Shown here piece by piece: positions 29,978-44,199 of a DNA stretch of 64,000 bases (within the stretch, counting starts at the first letter, position 1; the number at the start of each line of letters is the position of its first letter). Origin of the DNA: Allacma fusca (taxonomy: Eukaryota; Arthropoda; Collembola; Symphypleona; Sminthuridae); contig OX359249.1 of assembly GCA_947179485.1 (NCBI GenBank), forward strand, positions 11,098,001-11,162,000, in the 5' to 3' direction. Both the position numbers and the translations under genes were made by a program. Below the pieces are notes generated by a model, which worked only from the letters and a program-made list of their open reading frames with translations, ran no database searches and was not told the DNA's origin.

Positions 29978-30777
29978 AGAAAGAAAGAAATGTACTAACA
30001 AGGGGTTTTCTCCACTTCGTTAGTTTACCATTCAACTCCAATACATATGGGTCCTACTCGATGAATACGGTTACCCTTGTGCCTCTAGTTGTATGTAGTT
30101 TCTCCCCGTGAATGTCGTTACAATGTCATTTCCTCCCAACCATTATTTTATCTCTAAAACAGTTCTTCGGTCCTATGACTAAAAGTTCCTCCGTTTAAGT
30201 TTTTCTCTCTCTCGTTGTTAAACGACTCTGCTGTATGTATATGCCCAATAGTAAACGCCTTCTCCCACTATTTCCAGAAGCTCCACAACATACTTTCCAC
30301 ACTACACAATAATATGTTTGTTCGGGTATGTACGTAGATACAAAAGAGAGAGAGAGAGAGAGAAACATAGGATCTAGATATCGAGCAGCAGTGACGAAAC
30401 TACCACATACTATACTCTCCTTTTACTTTCCCACTGCATTAAAAAGAGCTAAAGGAAAAAGTAGTTTCCCTACAGAGTTCCGTTAAAAATTTCCTTTTTA
30501 AACCTACTTCCCTCCTTCACTTTCACAATGGTTCGGAACTTTTACATATAGATACCTATAGTTATGTATTCATATTGGAATATAGTGTCTAATATCTTCA
30601 AAAAATACCTAAAAAAACACATGGAGTTTGGGAGTAAACGAGGGAACAATTTAGGCAAACCTCAGTCAGCTCACTATTTCCCATAGACTTTAACACTGAA
30701 TGTAGTATACCACTACCAGACTGAAAATAGCACTAGAAATAGAAATTAGCCTATTAATATCCACGTTGAGGACTCTA

Positions 30778-30810
30778 CATATGATAACATATGATAACAT
30801 ATGATAACAT
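30778..30810 (+). repeat. 10-bp tandem repeat, three copies
   Basis: CATATGATAA is repeated three times head to tail plus a partial CAT; each unit contains the CATATG palindrome. Confidence 0.95.
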
Positions 30811-33240
30811 ACGTAATTACATTTTAGAAAAGTGTACCATCTAATATTATTATCCCTTTTCAATATCTGCTCATACATTTATAATGATATGGACTCACTA
30901 ACACATGGACGTGAACGAGTTAACAGAAATAATTTTGCTTTCTGATGTACTTTATGTAAAGGGGAGGGTGGGGGGCAGGGGAACCTTCCTTCAACTGCTT
31001 TTCACAACAACACCTGTAATTATGTAATTATATAGATACAAATATGGAAGCCCCATCATCAACTAGCACAAGTTGCTTACAATTATGTGTACATGTACGT
31101 CACTCGGGAAAACTTTCAAGTCATTACAGCAGGAGTGGAATTCGATCATTAGGGAAATATTGCGTAAAATAGATACAATAAGGTCATGTCATGGTTAGCA
31201 TTGGTGCGTTCATTTCAAATTTCACGACTGCACCCAGTTGGTCCAGAAGACAAAGAGTTCAAGGTAGAGACATTATGTACTAGGAGGTATACTTCCCTAG
31301 TGTACATACATAGTACTGTAAACTTCTGTAGACATAAGTGAAAGTGGTTATTTTCTTTTCTTACTTGATTATAATTAAGAATTTTGTTTTAATCTTAAAA
31401 CAAAAAAGTCCGAGTCATCTTTTAGGTGATGATGGACAGGAGAGAGAGGGAGAGAGAGAGAAAGAGAGATAGAGGAAAGTACCTTAACTTTTTTAGATTC
31501 AAAAATATAAAAATAAAACAGAATATGTAGTGTAGAGCCCCTGTCATTGGGAAAGTACAATAAAACGTGGAAAATGTATATGAGATCCCCTTCAACCTCT
31601 CAGCCTTCTGAAGAGCGAAGTGAAAAGAAAAGGAGATCCTGGAACTAACTTTTAAAAGGTTTTTGTACACACTCCTCCAGTAAACTTTCTACAAACTCAA
31701 CTCATTTTAAAGTAAAAGCATACTGACATATATGTAACATAGGTAGAATGTATACAACTTTTACATACGTAAGTATAACTATATGCATGTTAATCACTCC
31801 GTTTTTGATTGCCGCCGCCAGTAGGACTTCAACATCCTACTTTTTCTCCTTCCTTTTTCCTGACTTGATTTCAAGGGAGGCTCCAGCTCCTCTCTATATC
31901 CCCTCCAATCAAAACTCCCTATATGATAGGACACGCTCAAACTCTTTCCTATTGTACATACCGATGCATAGATATAGGTATGCATAATACACACATATGT
32001 AGGTAAAGAAAGTCACGTCAATGTAAGCCTGTTGTACAGAGCCCCTTAAACTTTCTTCATTTAACGGATGATTACCATGGACAATTTCTTGAATGACAAC
32101 GATAAACATTTTGAAAAGATAAGCAAAGGGAAGGAGGGAGTCCAAAGAAACTCTAAAGCACAGTAATTATCATCAAATTGAAGGAGATTGCTTTTGTCCA
32201 GGGCGGATTTTGTATAGAGTTTGTGCCTCTGTGTGTGTGTGTGTGTGTTTATGTGTGTATGTGTGTGTGTGTACGTGCATATGCACCTATGTGCTTTTGT
32301 ACACATAAGAAATTTGAGCAATAAGTACCTCTTAAAATGATTCCTCCAAAACCTCTCAAGTATAAGTATCTCTGTGAGTAAATTTATATGGGAACAGTTT
32401 TAAGTAATAATGACCCAATGCGATTTAATTAATCGGACAAATTACATTCTTCACAAAACCCAGTCCCAAGTCTCAACCACTGGGAAAGTAGAGCCATTCA
32501 CCTCCTTTAATCAGATCCCTTCCTCCACAAAGAACTTCCCACAATAAAATACACAACCGGAGTATAAACATAAGCATAAAATCTACATAACCACTAATGC
32601 TGGAGTTAAAATGAGAAGAATGAGGGGCCTCCTTCATACACAGATCTAATAAAACATTACACATTCCTACGAATATAGAGATACTCCTTCCATCCCTCCA
32701 TTCCTTCATCACCCAGTCTCAAAGGCACAAGATAAATCTCTTCCTATGTTTTCCCCTATGAAATCCACATATGTACCTATATCTTTCTATGCACAATACT
32801 GAACATTAAATTACACTGTCGGATATACATATCTCGGGGATATCATAGTATTAAGAATCTCTACACCAGCCATATGTCCGCCCAGTATTATTATTGTATA
32901 TACATGTATTCACATAATATACATATATCCCATAATTTACACTAGACTTGAATTTCCCGACAATTTCCTCCCCAGAAGCATTCCTTCCCAAAAGTTTCAC
33001 TACTTTTCTCTCAAAATTTTCCATGTACTATGGAAACTCCCAGAATTTCCCCCCCCCCTCCTCTCAATGGTTAAATGGCCAGCACCTGTCAAAATCCTCC
33101 AAATACCTTCAACTACGCTGACCATAACATCCTATGAATACAGCAGCGGTGAGCATTAAAATTAAAAAGAACCTCTAGATATAGTATTACCTTCCAGACT
33201 TGCGGCAGTCACTCTGCCCCTTCCCTCTCACTCACTAACT

Positions 33241-33243
33241 CCC

Positions 33244-33279
<36 letters not shown>
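33241..33279 (+). repeat. (CT)n microsatellite
   Basis: CT tract with two CCCT interruptions. Confidence 0.93.
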
Positions 33280-34372
33280 GCTAAACATATCAAGATTTTA
33301 GACATGTATCCCTCAACTCATTCACTCTACTCCCAACTCTCACCGACTACTAAAAAGAGAGAAGCCGAAAAAGTTTTTCTAACATATTGTTTTACTTTTC
33401 CCCGGAAATCACGCAATGACGTTAGGATATCAAGATGTTCACCTTCCATGTTCCAAAGTAAAAGGCAAAGGTCAGGTTCAAATAAGAGCCAGTGTACAAT
33501 TCCTCTTCATTTCCTTTTTCTCCAATCCAAATATATAGTAGATACTAAATATGTACTCCCTCAATGGAGTCAAAAGTAGGGGAGTCATGAAGTCTTATAA
33601 AGAGCCCATTAAATTCCATATAAAAGAGTCAAAGCACATGTCCGTCCATCTGTGAAAATATAGAGTCCACAAATGCACCCATGACACATGCTCCCTCGTT
33701 CACTAACTCAGTGAGCCGATAATAACCAAATTGGCTACAATAATTGTAATCAGCTTGGAAGAGAGGAGTCTGGAAACAACAGAGGGCTTAATTGTCAATG
33801 TTTAGGTCACAGCTACATTTTTTCCCTTTCTTTCTGAATTAAAGGTTAGGAGTGAGATCTGTAGCTGTTGGAGTCCTACTACATATGTATCTGCCCCGTG
33901 CCATTTCCCACTGCCCTCCTCTGTTGTGGTGTCTGTATGTGCCGAGTGCGGAGTGCCGAGAGGAGGGACTTTTCCCCTTTTTTTGGAGTAATCTCAAGAG
34001 CAATTTGATCATCCATAAATCGTTACCGTCGAAAGAAAGTGTAGTCAATCCCGAACTTTGAGGGGAACTATAAGTATAGGTTTATACTGGGCTAAAGATC
34101 GTACGGTCAACACATGTGTGGAAGTGTCTACGTACATACATACATACACTTTTAGAGTAATCCATTTGATGTCCTGTTTAAGTCTCATTTTTAGCCTACC
34201 TTCAGGAGTAGAAGTAAGACGCTCAACTTTAATCATTCAGGACCCAGCCTATACATATATATGCGTTAAATGTGGAGATTTACGGGGTATGTAAATAGAT
34301 ATATGTGAGACTTGTATCTACTTTAAAGTAAATATCTACAAAATATATATACATGTATCTGCATATATCTAT

Positions 34373-34373
34373 A

Positions 34374-34404
<31 letters not shown>
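34373..34404 (+). repeat. (TA)n microsatellite
   Basis: About 15 perfect AT units embedded in TATATC repeats. Confidence 0.95.
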
Positions 34405-34411
<7 letters not shown>

Positions 34412-34837
34412 GTCAAAGTAGAAGTAGTACTTGGAGGGATAGTTACCATGTATGAACCTCAAGGCTCTTCTCCATATACTTATATAAGGCAGGCTTGGGC
34501 TCTGTGAGTGGATTGTGTCCCTTTCCAACAACCCAGTCTCAATTTCACATGGAATTCCACTAGGTAATGCATGGATCAATAAATGAGAGGTTCCAGTTCT
34601 TGGGATACAGGGATATACAGACGTATGTACATATATACGCTAATAGTATTTGAGTCAACAGGATTGTTTGAGAATGGAATAAATTTCGCTCTTTTGCATC
34701 CTTTCCGCTTGTATTTATTTACTTCATATGTGTAGAGTCCACAAGGCATTCTCTCGGGTTGTTGTGAGAACAAGAAAAAAGGGAGTAGTATCTGTGTTGT
34801 AGTTTGTAGTACTAGTATGTGTACTAGTTTGTGTAGT

Positions 34838-34880
34838 CATAGTAGTAGCAGTAGCAGCAGTAGTAGTAGTAGTAGTAGTA
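34838..34880 (+). repeat. (AGT/AGC)n trinucleotide repeat
   Basis: AGT units with AGC variants in the middle. Confidence 0.93.
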
Positions 34881-37800
34881 CTTTATGTATGTATAAGCTC
34901 TATGGGGATACGTAATATGTACATGCATATATGGAAGTCTGTTTACTCAGGACCATATCTAGGAATGACATACATATGTATCTTCCACGCATAAGTACAC
35001 CAACTGAACTTATGGGAACAAAAGTACGTTGAAGTTGGAAAGTTGCAAAGTAGGAAGATATTTGAAAATAGACATAAGAGTTTCCAGGGCAAGTTCTTTT
35101 TCCAATTGTTTTACGATGCACATCGCGGCACAAAGACATAAGCAAAAACGGAGGCAGAACGGAGAATACCATCTAGAAGTTTGATGGGAGATTCCATTTA
35201 AGAAAAATGAACTGACACAGAAGAACTACCTTCCCGTATATTACCTTACATATAGACTTAATACATTTATGTATTAAGTATGTATGTAGGTATGTGTATG
35301 GACGTCGGTATGTAGATATGTGTGAGGGGATTCAATTTTAAAGATTCCCTCGCATTCCTTCCTTCTCTCTTATTATTAAACTTCCCTTCGCAAAATCATT
35401 TCTATATATCCATTCCACAGACAGAAGGAATATTTCCTTATTAGCCCTTTTTTCCTTCTCCACAGTGAATAAACTGTGGCCCCACTGATTGCACTCACTT
35501 CAGCCTACTACACTACACGGTTACTAAACCATAAGTATGAGAATGTCTTAATTTGACTTTAGTTCAAGTTCCTCACAATCACTTACAATTAGTAGTGCAC
35601 ACTTATGCACTTAAATCCCTCACAAAAAGATTTTATTCTCCCCCTTATCCTTATATCATACAGATAAATAAAAATATAATAATTAAATATGTATAAAAAC
35701 AAATACAATCACGAGATTTATTATTCCTCCGTTGAAAGTTATAGGCATCAGCTAAAAGAATTTATTTCATTGCCACGAGGAACAAAGAATAAATAAAATA
35801 TCGAGTAAAATCTTTCAATAAAAATCCAAGCTTCAAATAAATTGCATAAATCCCTAAGAATAAATAACCATTTTTAGAGGTTGTTTTTGCAAAAGACGGA
35901 AAAAAACCTGCTGGTTACTGTCCTTGTGAATGGGAGTAAGTATCAAAATTGAAAAATAAAGGTAAATTGTGTGTTTGATCAATAAGTAATAATTTAACTG
36001 GAGGTCAATCAATATGCATAGGTACAAGTACGAATGTGTATATCTACATATATGTAGACTACTGCGCTGTCGAAAATAATATTTTAATATATATGTATAC
36101 GATCCCTTGAAATGAAATTTTGTGCAAAGGTTAGTTTCTGTCTTTCCAAACGACATATGTAGATTCTAACATGAAAACAATTTTAAAAACAAGGCTTTAT
36201 ATATACAGCAGTAAAATTTTCAATTTCGGATATTTTTATTACACATGGCAGAGATACATACTGTACATACTTATTCAAGAGATTTCATTTATTTTTCTTT
36301 CTTTACACTCAATCCTATACCCTGATCATATACACATGAGTGTTCCCTATGCTATGCTGCTCCCTATACTCAATGATGAAGGTATTTCCGAAACATTTTA
36401 AAAGATTCACTCCCCAAACATATAAGCTTATTAGGGATCGGGATTACCATACAAATTCAATATAATAATCCCGCCAGAGTACACACATCATATAGTGAAG
36501 ACAGTTGTCGGGAAAATTCCCACAAGTATATAAAACCCTCACTAGTCACTATATATCCCAGTATCAACAGATAAATTTCATTAGATGTAGAAATTGAACC
36601 GAGTAAAAAAAAGTACTGTTTCCCACACAGATATGTACAAATGCGTTCAAATGTATGTAAGTATAACATGGTAGGGCCCCAACTATGTATTTTCCAACTC
36701 CTACAACTTGTATTTACTGTAAGTACATCACACTATCTATAGATATGTCGATATACATACTAAAGCTAGACGGGAAAATTCGATTTCACCGAAAACAGGA
36801 GAAGACTGCTATTGTTTTCGAAACTAGCTCTATGTACAGTACTGTACTGTAGTGTACTGGGTGGAAGTACTTACTACAACTCCAACGATTAAATTTGAGT
36901 CTGGTAAAAGGAAGGGATGAAACAAGGTAGGACAAGAGGAACATGAGTGGAATCTAAGAAACATTTCAGTCACAACAACAGTCAAAATTCCAACAGACGG
37001 AATTCCATTTCAGCTTCTGGTCTCCCTAACCCCTTACGTATTTGTCAGTTTGTTTTCATTTCTTAGATATATTATTATTTCTAAATTATATATTTTTCCA
37101 ATTACTGCATACTTTCATAAATTCCACATTTTTCCAACGTTCAAACTGTACGGGGATGCTTTCTTCCACATTTCAAAAAATATACGAGAGTAAATATTAT
37201 ATTATATATATGTGTTGTTGGAACTGCAAGAAAAATAGTAGCAGTTTTACGAGCATTATGTCCAAACACACTTTAAAATCCCCGATCCAGATGGTTTTTT
37301 AAAGGATACTCACCTAAAGTTAAAAGCAAACGTTCTAATATTACACATCTATATTTACTTTCATGGAAAATATTTTGCATCTCAATAAAAATGCATATAT
37401 GCAGAATATTTATTGGTTTATTTTTTCCTGGAACAATTTTCTTCCCAGATTTTAATGAAACCATTCCTTCAGGACATACTTCTGCAGGGGGATTTCCTTC
37501 CCTCCCCCAACTTGATAGCAATTCCCAAAAAAAGGAAGTTGTGCATAATTGTACAACCCGTGTCAGTCAAATTCCTATTCACAGAATTCTAATAATTATT
37601 CCTGAATACAAAACGACCTACAGACATAAATAGTCAGTTCTTATAATCAACCTATAGAGGAGGAAACTATTCCCGGAATACCTCGCACACTTTGACGAAA
37701 AAGTTGGAATCTGCTCCGGCCCTAATTGGCGATGTTTGTCAACTGTATTCAGGTCCACAGAGTTCATAGTTAATCAATAAGTTTGACGGAGTTGACAACG

Positions 37801-38973
37801 AATGGATATACCAGTAAGATCCATGAATAGGAATTAATACAAGGGACTCTGGTCCTGGTAGTGTCTAATATAATATGGACTAGTGGAATCCTATATATTG
37901 GAATGCTTCAAGTGTCAGATTACATGTGGAGACAAGGATTCCAACTTGGAACACTTCTGGTCTCTCCAGCAATATAATTATTACTAATACTATATATATA
38001 TATATACTTATATATAATTATATACAGACAATGCTGGATGGGATATAAAAGTAATCATAATTATTACAGGTCTCCAGACTATATCCCATTCATAGAGACA
38101 GATAAATATAAAGTATTCCACGCGAAATGAATAGAAAGAATGTCAACTCCAGTAGTTGGAGCCTTGTAGGTACACATACACACACACACACATACACATG
38201 GTGTGCAGTCACTTTGTAATTATCCGAATACTCCGGATATTTTTGACAAGCTCTCTCCGTAGTGTCAGGGAAAGTATGGGAAAATACTTATCATACAGAG
38301 GGAGTCGAGTGAGTGAGTGGGGAATGAGAATTGCTTTTTCTCTGATACATTCGGACATGCCCGAATCAAGTCAAAACATGGAGGTTACAACAACTGTTCC
38401 AAAGCGGAAACTCAACATTCTCCATAAGTATATCCCATAGAGAGAGGGAGACAGAGAATGGGAATCCATAAAGTAACAGAGATAACTACAAGGTAAAAAG
38501 ATTGAGACTCACAATCAGCAAATGTGAACCAAAGTGCAATAAATAAAATGATGACCTTTCGTCACGCTCTGCCTACTTTTGGCATATAGCCTCTTCATTT
38601 ACGTATACAGTAGAGTACCGAGAGTCTGCAGAACTTTGGCTTTTAATACTTGATGAATTCTCCCTTCCAGACCTTGTCACTGTTTACCTACACACCGTGC
38701 CCAATTCTGTATGTATGTACTTACGTTTAGAGAAGTACTTATTCCTTACTACAAGCAAGGCCTAGCAGAACTTTGTAGTAGTAGTAAAGTGTAGCTGATT
38801 AAAAATAATGTTGCACACGCGAGAATTTTTGCCAGCTCGATTAGTCAACGTGGTAAGTACATATCTTTTTACATTTGGAGTATCTATATACACACATATA
38901 AATGATATATAAAATATACCTGCAGCAGATTCTGCCCATGCAAAAAAAAAAAGATAGATAGTTTGAGTCAAAT

Positions 38974-38975
<2 letters not shown>

Positions 38976-39035
<60 letters not shown>

Positions 39036-39046
39036 AGAGAGAGAAA
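38976..39046 (+). repeat. Compound (AC)n(GA)n repeat
   Basis: A short AC tract passes into GA for about 44 bp, then interrupted GGGA units. Confidence 0.95.
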
Positions 39047-39429
39047 AGGCTTATGTATCAATGTAAATTGTCATGAATAATCTAGAGGTGTAGCCTTGCC
39101 ATTGAAAGTGGGCAAAAAAAGTCTTCTTGAGAGGTATTGTCACAGAGACTTGAAGCCTTGCCCTAACCATTTCCTGTGGCTGGTTGGCTAATATCAATGC
39201 GTAACTACCTACAGATACTTACTCAACTATAAGTAACTATGCACACATTGACTACTACTTCATGTTCTACTGCACTGCTGCAAATCTCTAAAGCTCACCA
39301 GGGTTCAAGTCGGCAGAACCCACATCGCGCATCGATAATCAACACCATTGCTACATTACGACTCTCATCCGTTTGTAATCGTTCCATCCAACTCTATTTT
39401 TCGTCTCCTCTCATCATCCTCTCTTAACT

Positions 39430-39434
39430 ACACA

Positions 39435-39479
<45 letters not shown>
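39430..39479 (+). repeat. (AC)n microsatellite
   Basis: AC tract of about 50 bp with one T interruption. Confidence 0.97.
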
Positions 39480-39482
<3 letters not shown>

Positions 39483-42400
39483 CTCATATATATATATATA
39501 ATTATATAAGTATAGATACAGAGCAACTATTAATAGCCAAATATGTTCGTACTTTTCCAACTCAAACTTCAATTCCAACACATTTTGTAAGGCAAGGTGA
39601 ACCACAAATCCTTGTGAGCACGTTAAACCATAGCTTTAACTGAGTAGTAGTAAAATTAGTTGAAAATCTCCTGTTTTTAATATGTATCCTCATCCTGTTG
39701 TGTGCCACTCTGAGTGAGGCTAGCTCGGAGTGTAAGTGTAATTATAGTGTGACAGAAGCAAGAGCTTTAATTAGACGGATGCGACCGGACAAAAAACATG
39801 ACAGCAGTGGTAGTAGTTGTAATCCTCGTTTGTTCCCCCTTCCCATTATTCCGATCCTACATCTCCGTAATCAATGAAGAAAGCAAGGTATGACAACAGC
39901 ACGACATTTCAAGCTTTTGCCTCCTTTTGTCAAACCATGATACTTGGAATTGTAACATGAGTCAAGACATGGACAAGGCTCTGAGAGAGGGTTTTGCAAA
40001 ATAATTCTTTACATGGTTGACATAATTAATTACATACAAACTATTTTTTTTTCTCCTGTACACTGCGCCACTGTTTTCTTCTCTTGCCCAAATGTTACGG
40101 AGGAGGAGGGGGTGGGGGTGGGTGGAATGAGAATTGTTGAAGAGAGCTACATTTTATCACCATTCTCTCCAAATCTCAATCTCCATTCGAAAATAGAACA
40201 GGCATAAATAAAAACTGAGTTGTAGGATTCCACGCGTGCAAATACTTCTTTGAGAGGGATTCAAATTGGTGGGAGAGTCTGTAATTTCATGCATACGCTC
40301 TCACTCTTAGAGTCAGTAGTCAGTCCGGACACTCAAGAGAAAATATATGCACACATTGCAGGCGTAGATTCATCTTGGAACATCAAATATTTATAATTAT
40401 TTACTCCCTCTGCATCCTGTATGACAACAATGGTAGAAGAAAAAAAGAGGCAGTGGAAGTGTGTTGTGCAGGATGACAACATGTAATTTTTTTGCAAGGA
40501 GCAAAATGTTATTATTAGGTATACACGAAGAAATCTTGCTAAATACCCTCCTCCAATTTTTATCATGCGTGAAATATTTATCACCAGTATTTTTACTCAC
40601 AAGGTTATTTTTTTTAAAGTCGCTAGGGTTTTTTCCCCCATAGAAAGTAAATGGAAAGAGCAACTATACTACAGGATATATTGTAAATTGAGGTAATCGT
40701 TTCAAAAACTGTTATTCTGTGCTTTATTGCACCAACTAGGACAGCCCTTTGGAATCCCATTATAGAAATATTGCAGAGATGCATGGCAAGCATAAACGTG
40801 CAGGGGAACTGTCAAAAAAAACGAACCACGTCGCCCTCCATGAACCAAACGGTTGATCATTGATGTAAACGAATATGAAAAGTGGTTAAATATGTTTACC
40901 AAATAGCATTTCTATAAGATAAAATATTACCTTTAGAATCAAAAAGATGTGTAACAAGCAAGGGGGAACTATTTTTAGAAACCACGATTTCTAAAGGCAA
41001 GTCTTTCCTTTATATATACATATATATTTATTTTATGTATCTTCCCCCTTTGCTATTGAAAGCATCTATACACAAACATATACATACGAATGAGGGATGG
41101 AGCAATTTTAGCAATTTGTCCCATCTCTGCCACAATAACGTTCGAATATATAATCATCAGAAAATATAACGATTTCTTGAAACATTTTCAAGGTCAGATT
41201 TAAAAAACGTACCGTTCAAGCCGTCAAATAACGATGAGTTCACATTTAAATGATAAACACATGCGGAATTGTACAAAATACACAAAAACTCATGCAGAAA
41301 TGTCCATGAGTCATGAGCTACAAATCAAAATAATTTCCCCTCATCATGTGTTGGACCAATAGGCAGTTTTATACTCGTCTATTTGGTCCATTAAAGAGCG
41401 ATGATAATTTTGAGTCAATTTGCAACATGTCAATCTCAGCCGTACATAATTTACTCAGTTGGTTCCACTGGTACGTATATAATCACATGGAGTCTCTTTC
41501 GCTTTGGTTTTAATATTCATAGTTCTCCCAAGATAGACAATGTCACTCCAGATCTAAAGTGGAGACAAGCACTAAAAAAAGTAAGTGCAGCACAGTAAGA
41601 TAAATAGAGTTTAAGACTCAGTTGGGTAAAAAGAAGCCATCACATCAATTTATTATTTACTATGATTGCCGAAACTAACCCCACATACGACTGTAGTAGT
41701 CACCAATCTCTCCGCTTATATGTCTTTCGGAACTAAAAATTTTAATCGAGATTTCGTAAAGTTCTTTTCTGATGGGTTGGACACGCTCTTGTAGGAGCGT
41801 ATTTTTATGCCTCTGACATAAACCAGCACACGAAGCAAAAATCAATCATAACCACTTCACTTGTCTCAAATCCCACGAAAAAGAAATAAACTACATTGAT
41901 TCATTCCTCTCCACCCTCCATTTGTTCAAGGTTCGAGCATTAAAAAGAAACTACGTCAGGCTAATTACTAGGAAATGTAACATTACATATATAGTACTTC
42001 AGGAGAATTTTAGACACTCCACATAATTAACAATTTGTGATGATCCTATACCTTTTAATTCAAATTTATTTCCCATAACTTCCAATTCCAGCTGAAGCGT
42101 AAACTACTAGAAGCTAGGGTAAAATTAAACATTTACAAATATTGATTATCGATCAGAGCTAACAGCTAACTGCAATCATGAGACAATGTACCATGCACGG
42201 ATCCCAGGTTACATACCCCCAGTCATTCCAACTTTTCCCCTATTCCGAACATGCACTAGAACAATCATAAGTGTCAGTGTTGATAATTTTGGGATGGCAT
42301 GTAGTCATTCCTGAAAATCTCGGCTTCATTTTCATGCAATTTAATGCTCACTCTTTCCGAAGCTGGGCTTTCCATCCAAAACAATTTTCATAATTTAATT

Positions 42401-43179
42401 TATTACATAAAAGTCAAGACTCTCACGGTACGAGATACTTAGTACGAGGAAAAATGTCAAAGTGAAATTGTCCTCCCACATTCTACATCCACACCGATGT
42501 ACATGCCGTCCAAATCCGACCTCGTGTGTAAATCCCCATACCCAGTATATATATAAGTACTTCCCCATAGGATCTCATACACTAACATAATTATTATACT
42601 TGGAGTTAATCCAGTTTAATTTCGACTAAATGTCAGGCGCTATTCATTTTCATTTCCATACCAAGTAATACTCCCCCCGTCAAAAACTTGGAGATATATG
42701 GAGAGACCCGAGCATTTCTAGGTTAGTTCACAGAAAGAAAGAATCGATACGGGAACTACTTCTTGAAGGTCTGCAATATGGCAAAAATGGCAAGTGGCAC
42801 AAGTCAAAATTCATACACATTAAGACACAAGAGCTAATACTTGTACTTTCATTAACCAAATCCATTCCGATGACTAAACCCCCTTTGAATCCCAGCCTTC
42901 AACAAAAAAAAACAAAGACACCATAAAAAAAAACATGTACCCAATAGTGGCTCCAATGATTGCAAATAAGTTACACAAACACGTTCCGGACTATGATGAC
43001 AGTTATATATATTATGCTTTCTTTTTTCTTTTTAACTGGAACTGTCAACACCTTTCAAATTCAAAATAAAAGACCAGATATATGAAACTACACACAACAG
43101 ACTGTTATCTCGCAACTCCCAATTATTACCTAACCTCACAGATTAGATAATTATGCACATAAATACAAATGGTACTTAC

Positions 43180-43264
43180 CCCATAAACCAATCCACGGTG
43201 TCGCGGAGGTATTCTGGTAACCTATCCAGCTTGGAAGATTTCCTTTTTGTAGACGTGTCAAAAT
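43180..43264 (-). CDS. Weak candidate internal exon
   Basis: The minus strand has a consensus donor (ATGGG|GTAAGT, exon end 43180). The frame leading into it reads KLDRLPEYLRDTVDWFMG, with better-than-background complexity and CpG content. An in-frame TGA lies about 30 nt beyond the left limit given, so an acceptor would have to sit within this stretch; the best AG (CTACAAAAAG) has a weak tract. I recognise no family. Its position just left of the 44 kb composition switch would suit an early exon of a leftward gene. Confidence 0.22.
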
Positions 43265-44106
43265 CACAACACAAATCAAATCACAAGAGTCTCTCAAACA
43301 AGGCTCTCCTTCCTACTTTCCCCGAAATTTACGGACATTCAGTCAGTCTCTGGAAGAAAAAAAAATGCCGTAAACCACAGTATAATTTTGAGTTAGTGAT
43401 GACTGATGTCTCTATTTGTTTTCATTGCTCGTCCCGATCACTCAAAAGACAACATCTTCCCATTAGACATCCCCATGTATTTATCTCCCGTGAAGTGATC
43501 TCTAGTTTATTTATAAACTTGCAACAAACTGTAATAATATATCGTGTAAACCAATTTATTTTTCTTCAAGACTCACTCTCCCTCTCACACACACACACAC
43601 AAACACCAAGTTCCTATCTCCGTCCTTTAAAAAAAAACAAAAACAACCAAATTCTTTCAAAAATATAATAATGTCACACTATAATAACTTTCAAACCTTA
43701 TCCCTTGGACTCTGGTAATGCTTTCAGTGTCTCTCTCGGATGTCTTCTATTATAATAATTACTCTATCCCGCAAAAAAATTACTAACAACAATAATAATA
43801 ATTATTAATAATTCCTACCATTACAATAAAACTCTCGTAATCTACAAACAAGTCAAATTACACAGGATCATTTAACAAATTCTTATTTCATATACTGTTA
43901 AATATTACTGCAAATATTTTTTAAAAAATAAGAATTTATCCGATCTTCCCTTCTTGACGGAGTTCTGGCCAATAATAACAACAACAATAACAAACGTCTT
44001 TTTAAAATCCTAATATTGACTATATAGTAGCATTGGGTCCGGGGAGTTCCATATATATAATAATATTAATATTATATATATTTATTTATTTATTCCCTTA
44101 AGGAGA

Positions 44107-44132
44107 CAGAGAGTGAGAGAGAGAGAGAGAGA
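44107..44132 (+). repeat. (GA)n microsatellite
   Basis: Short, slightly interrupted GA tract next to an AT-rich palindrome (AATATTAATATT core at about 44063-44074). Confidence 0.9.
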
Positions 44133-44199
44133 GGAAAAAAACAAAAATACAAATATTATGCAGAGCACACAGGTAAATCGAAATTTCAACTCCGAACTG

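Larger units (their letters stand above)
28400..43150. other. Non-coding stretch, microsatellites only
   Basis: No supported gene. C exceeds G in the rows counted (30001-30060: 16 C, 10 G; 35401-35460: 16 C, 5 G). It holds several long simple repeats (listed), a 10-bp tandem trimer at 30778-30810 and a GC-richer patch at 33840-34060 with no usable frame. Confidence 0.65.

Noticed and set aside
37391-37633. + strand frame after an excellent acceptor (TTTTCTTCCCAG)
   Set aside because: No donor follows and the residues show no family resemblance.
39239-39400. Minus-strand segment reading VAMVLIIDARCGFCRLEP with a GTGAGC donor-like site
   Set aside because: No credible acceptor and an in-frame stop just upstream; too weak to annotate.
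43153-43668. Longest open frame in the window (171 codons, + strand)
   Set aside because: It overlaps a better exon candidate on the other strand, ends in translated CA repeats and poly-A-rich sequence, and shows no domain or splice context. Frames of this length are expected by chance in 64 kb.
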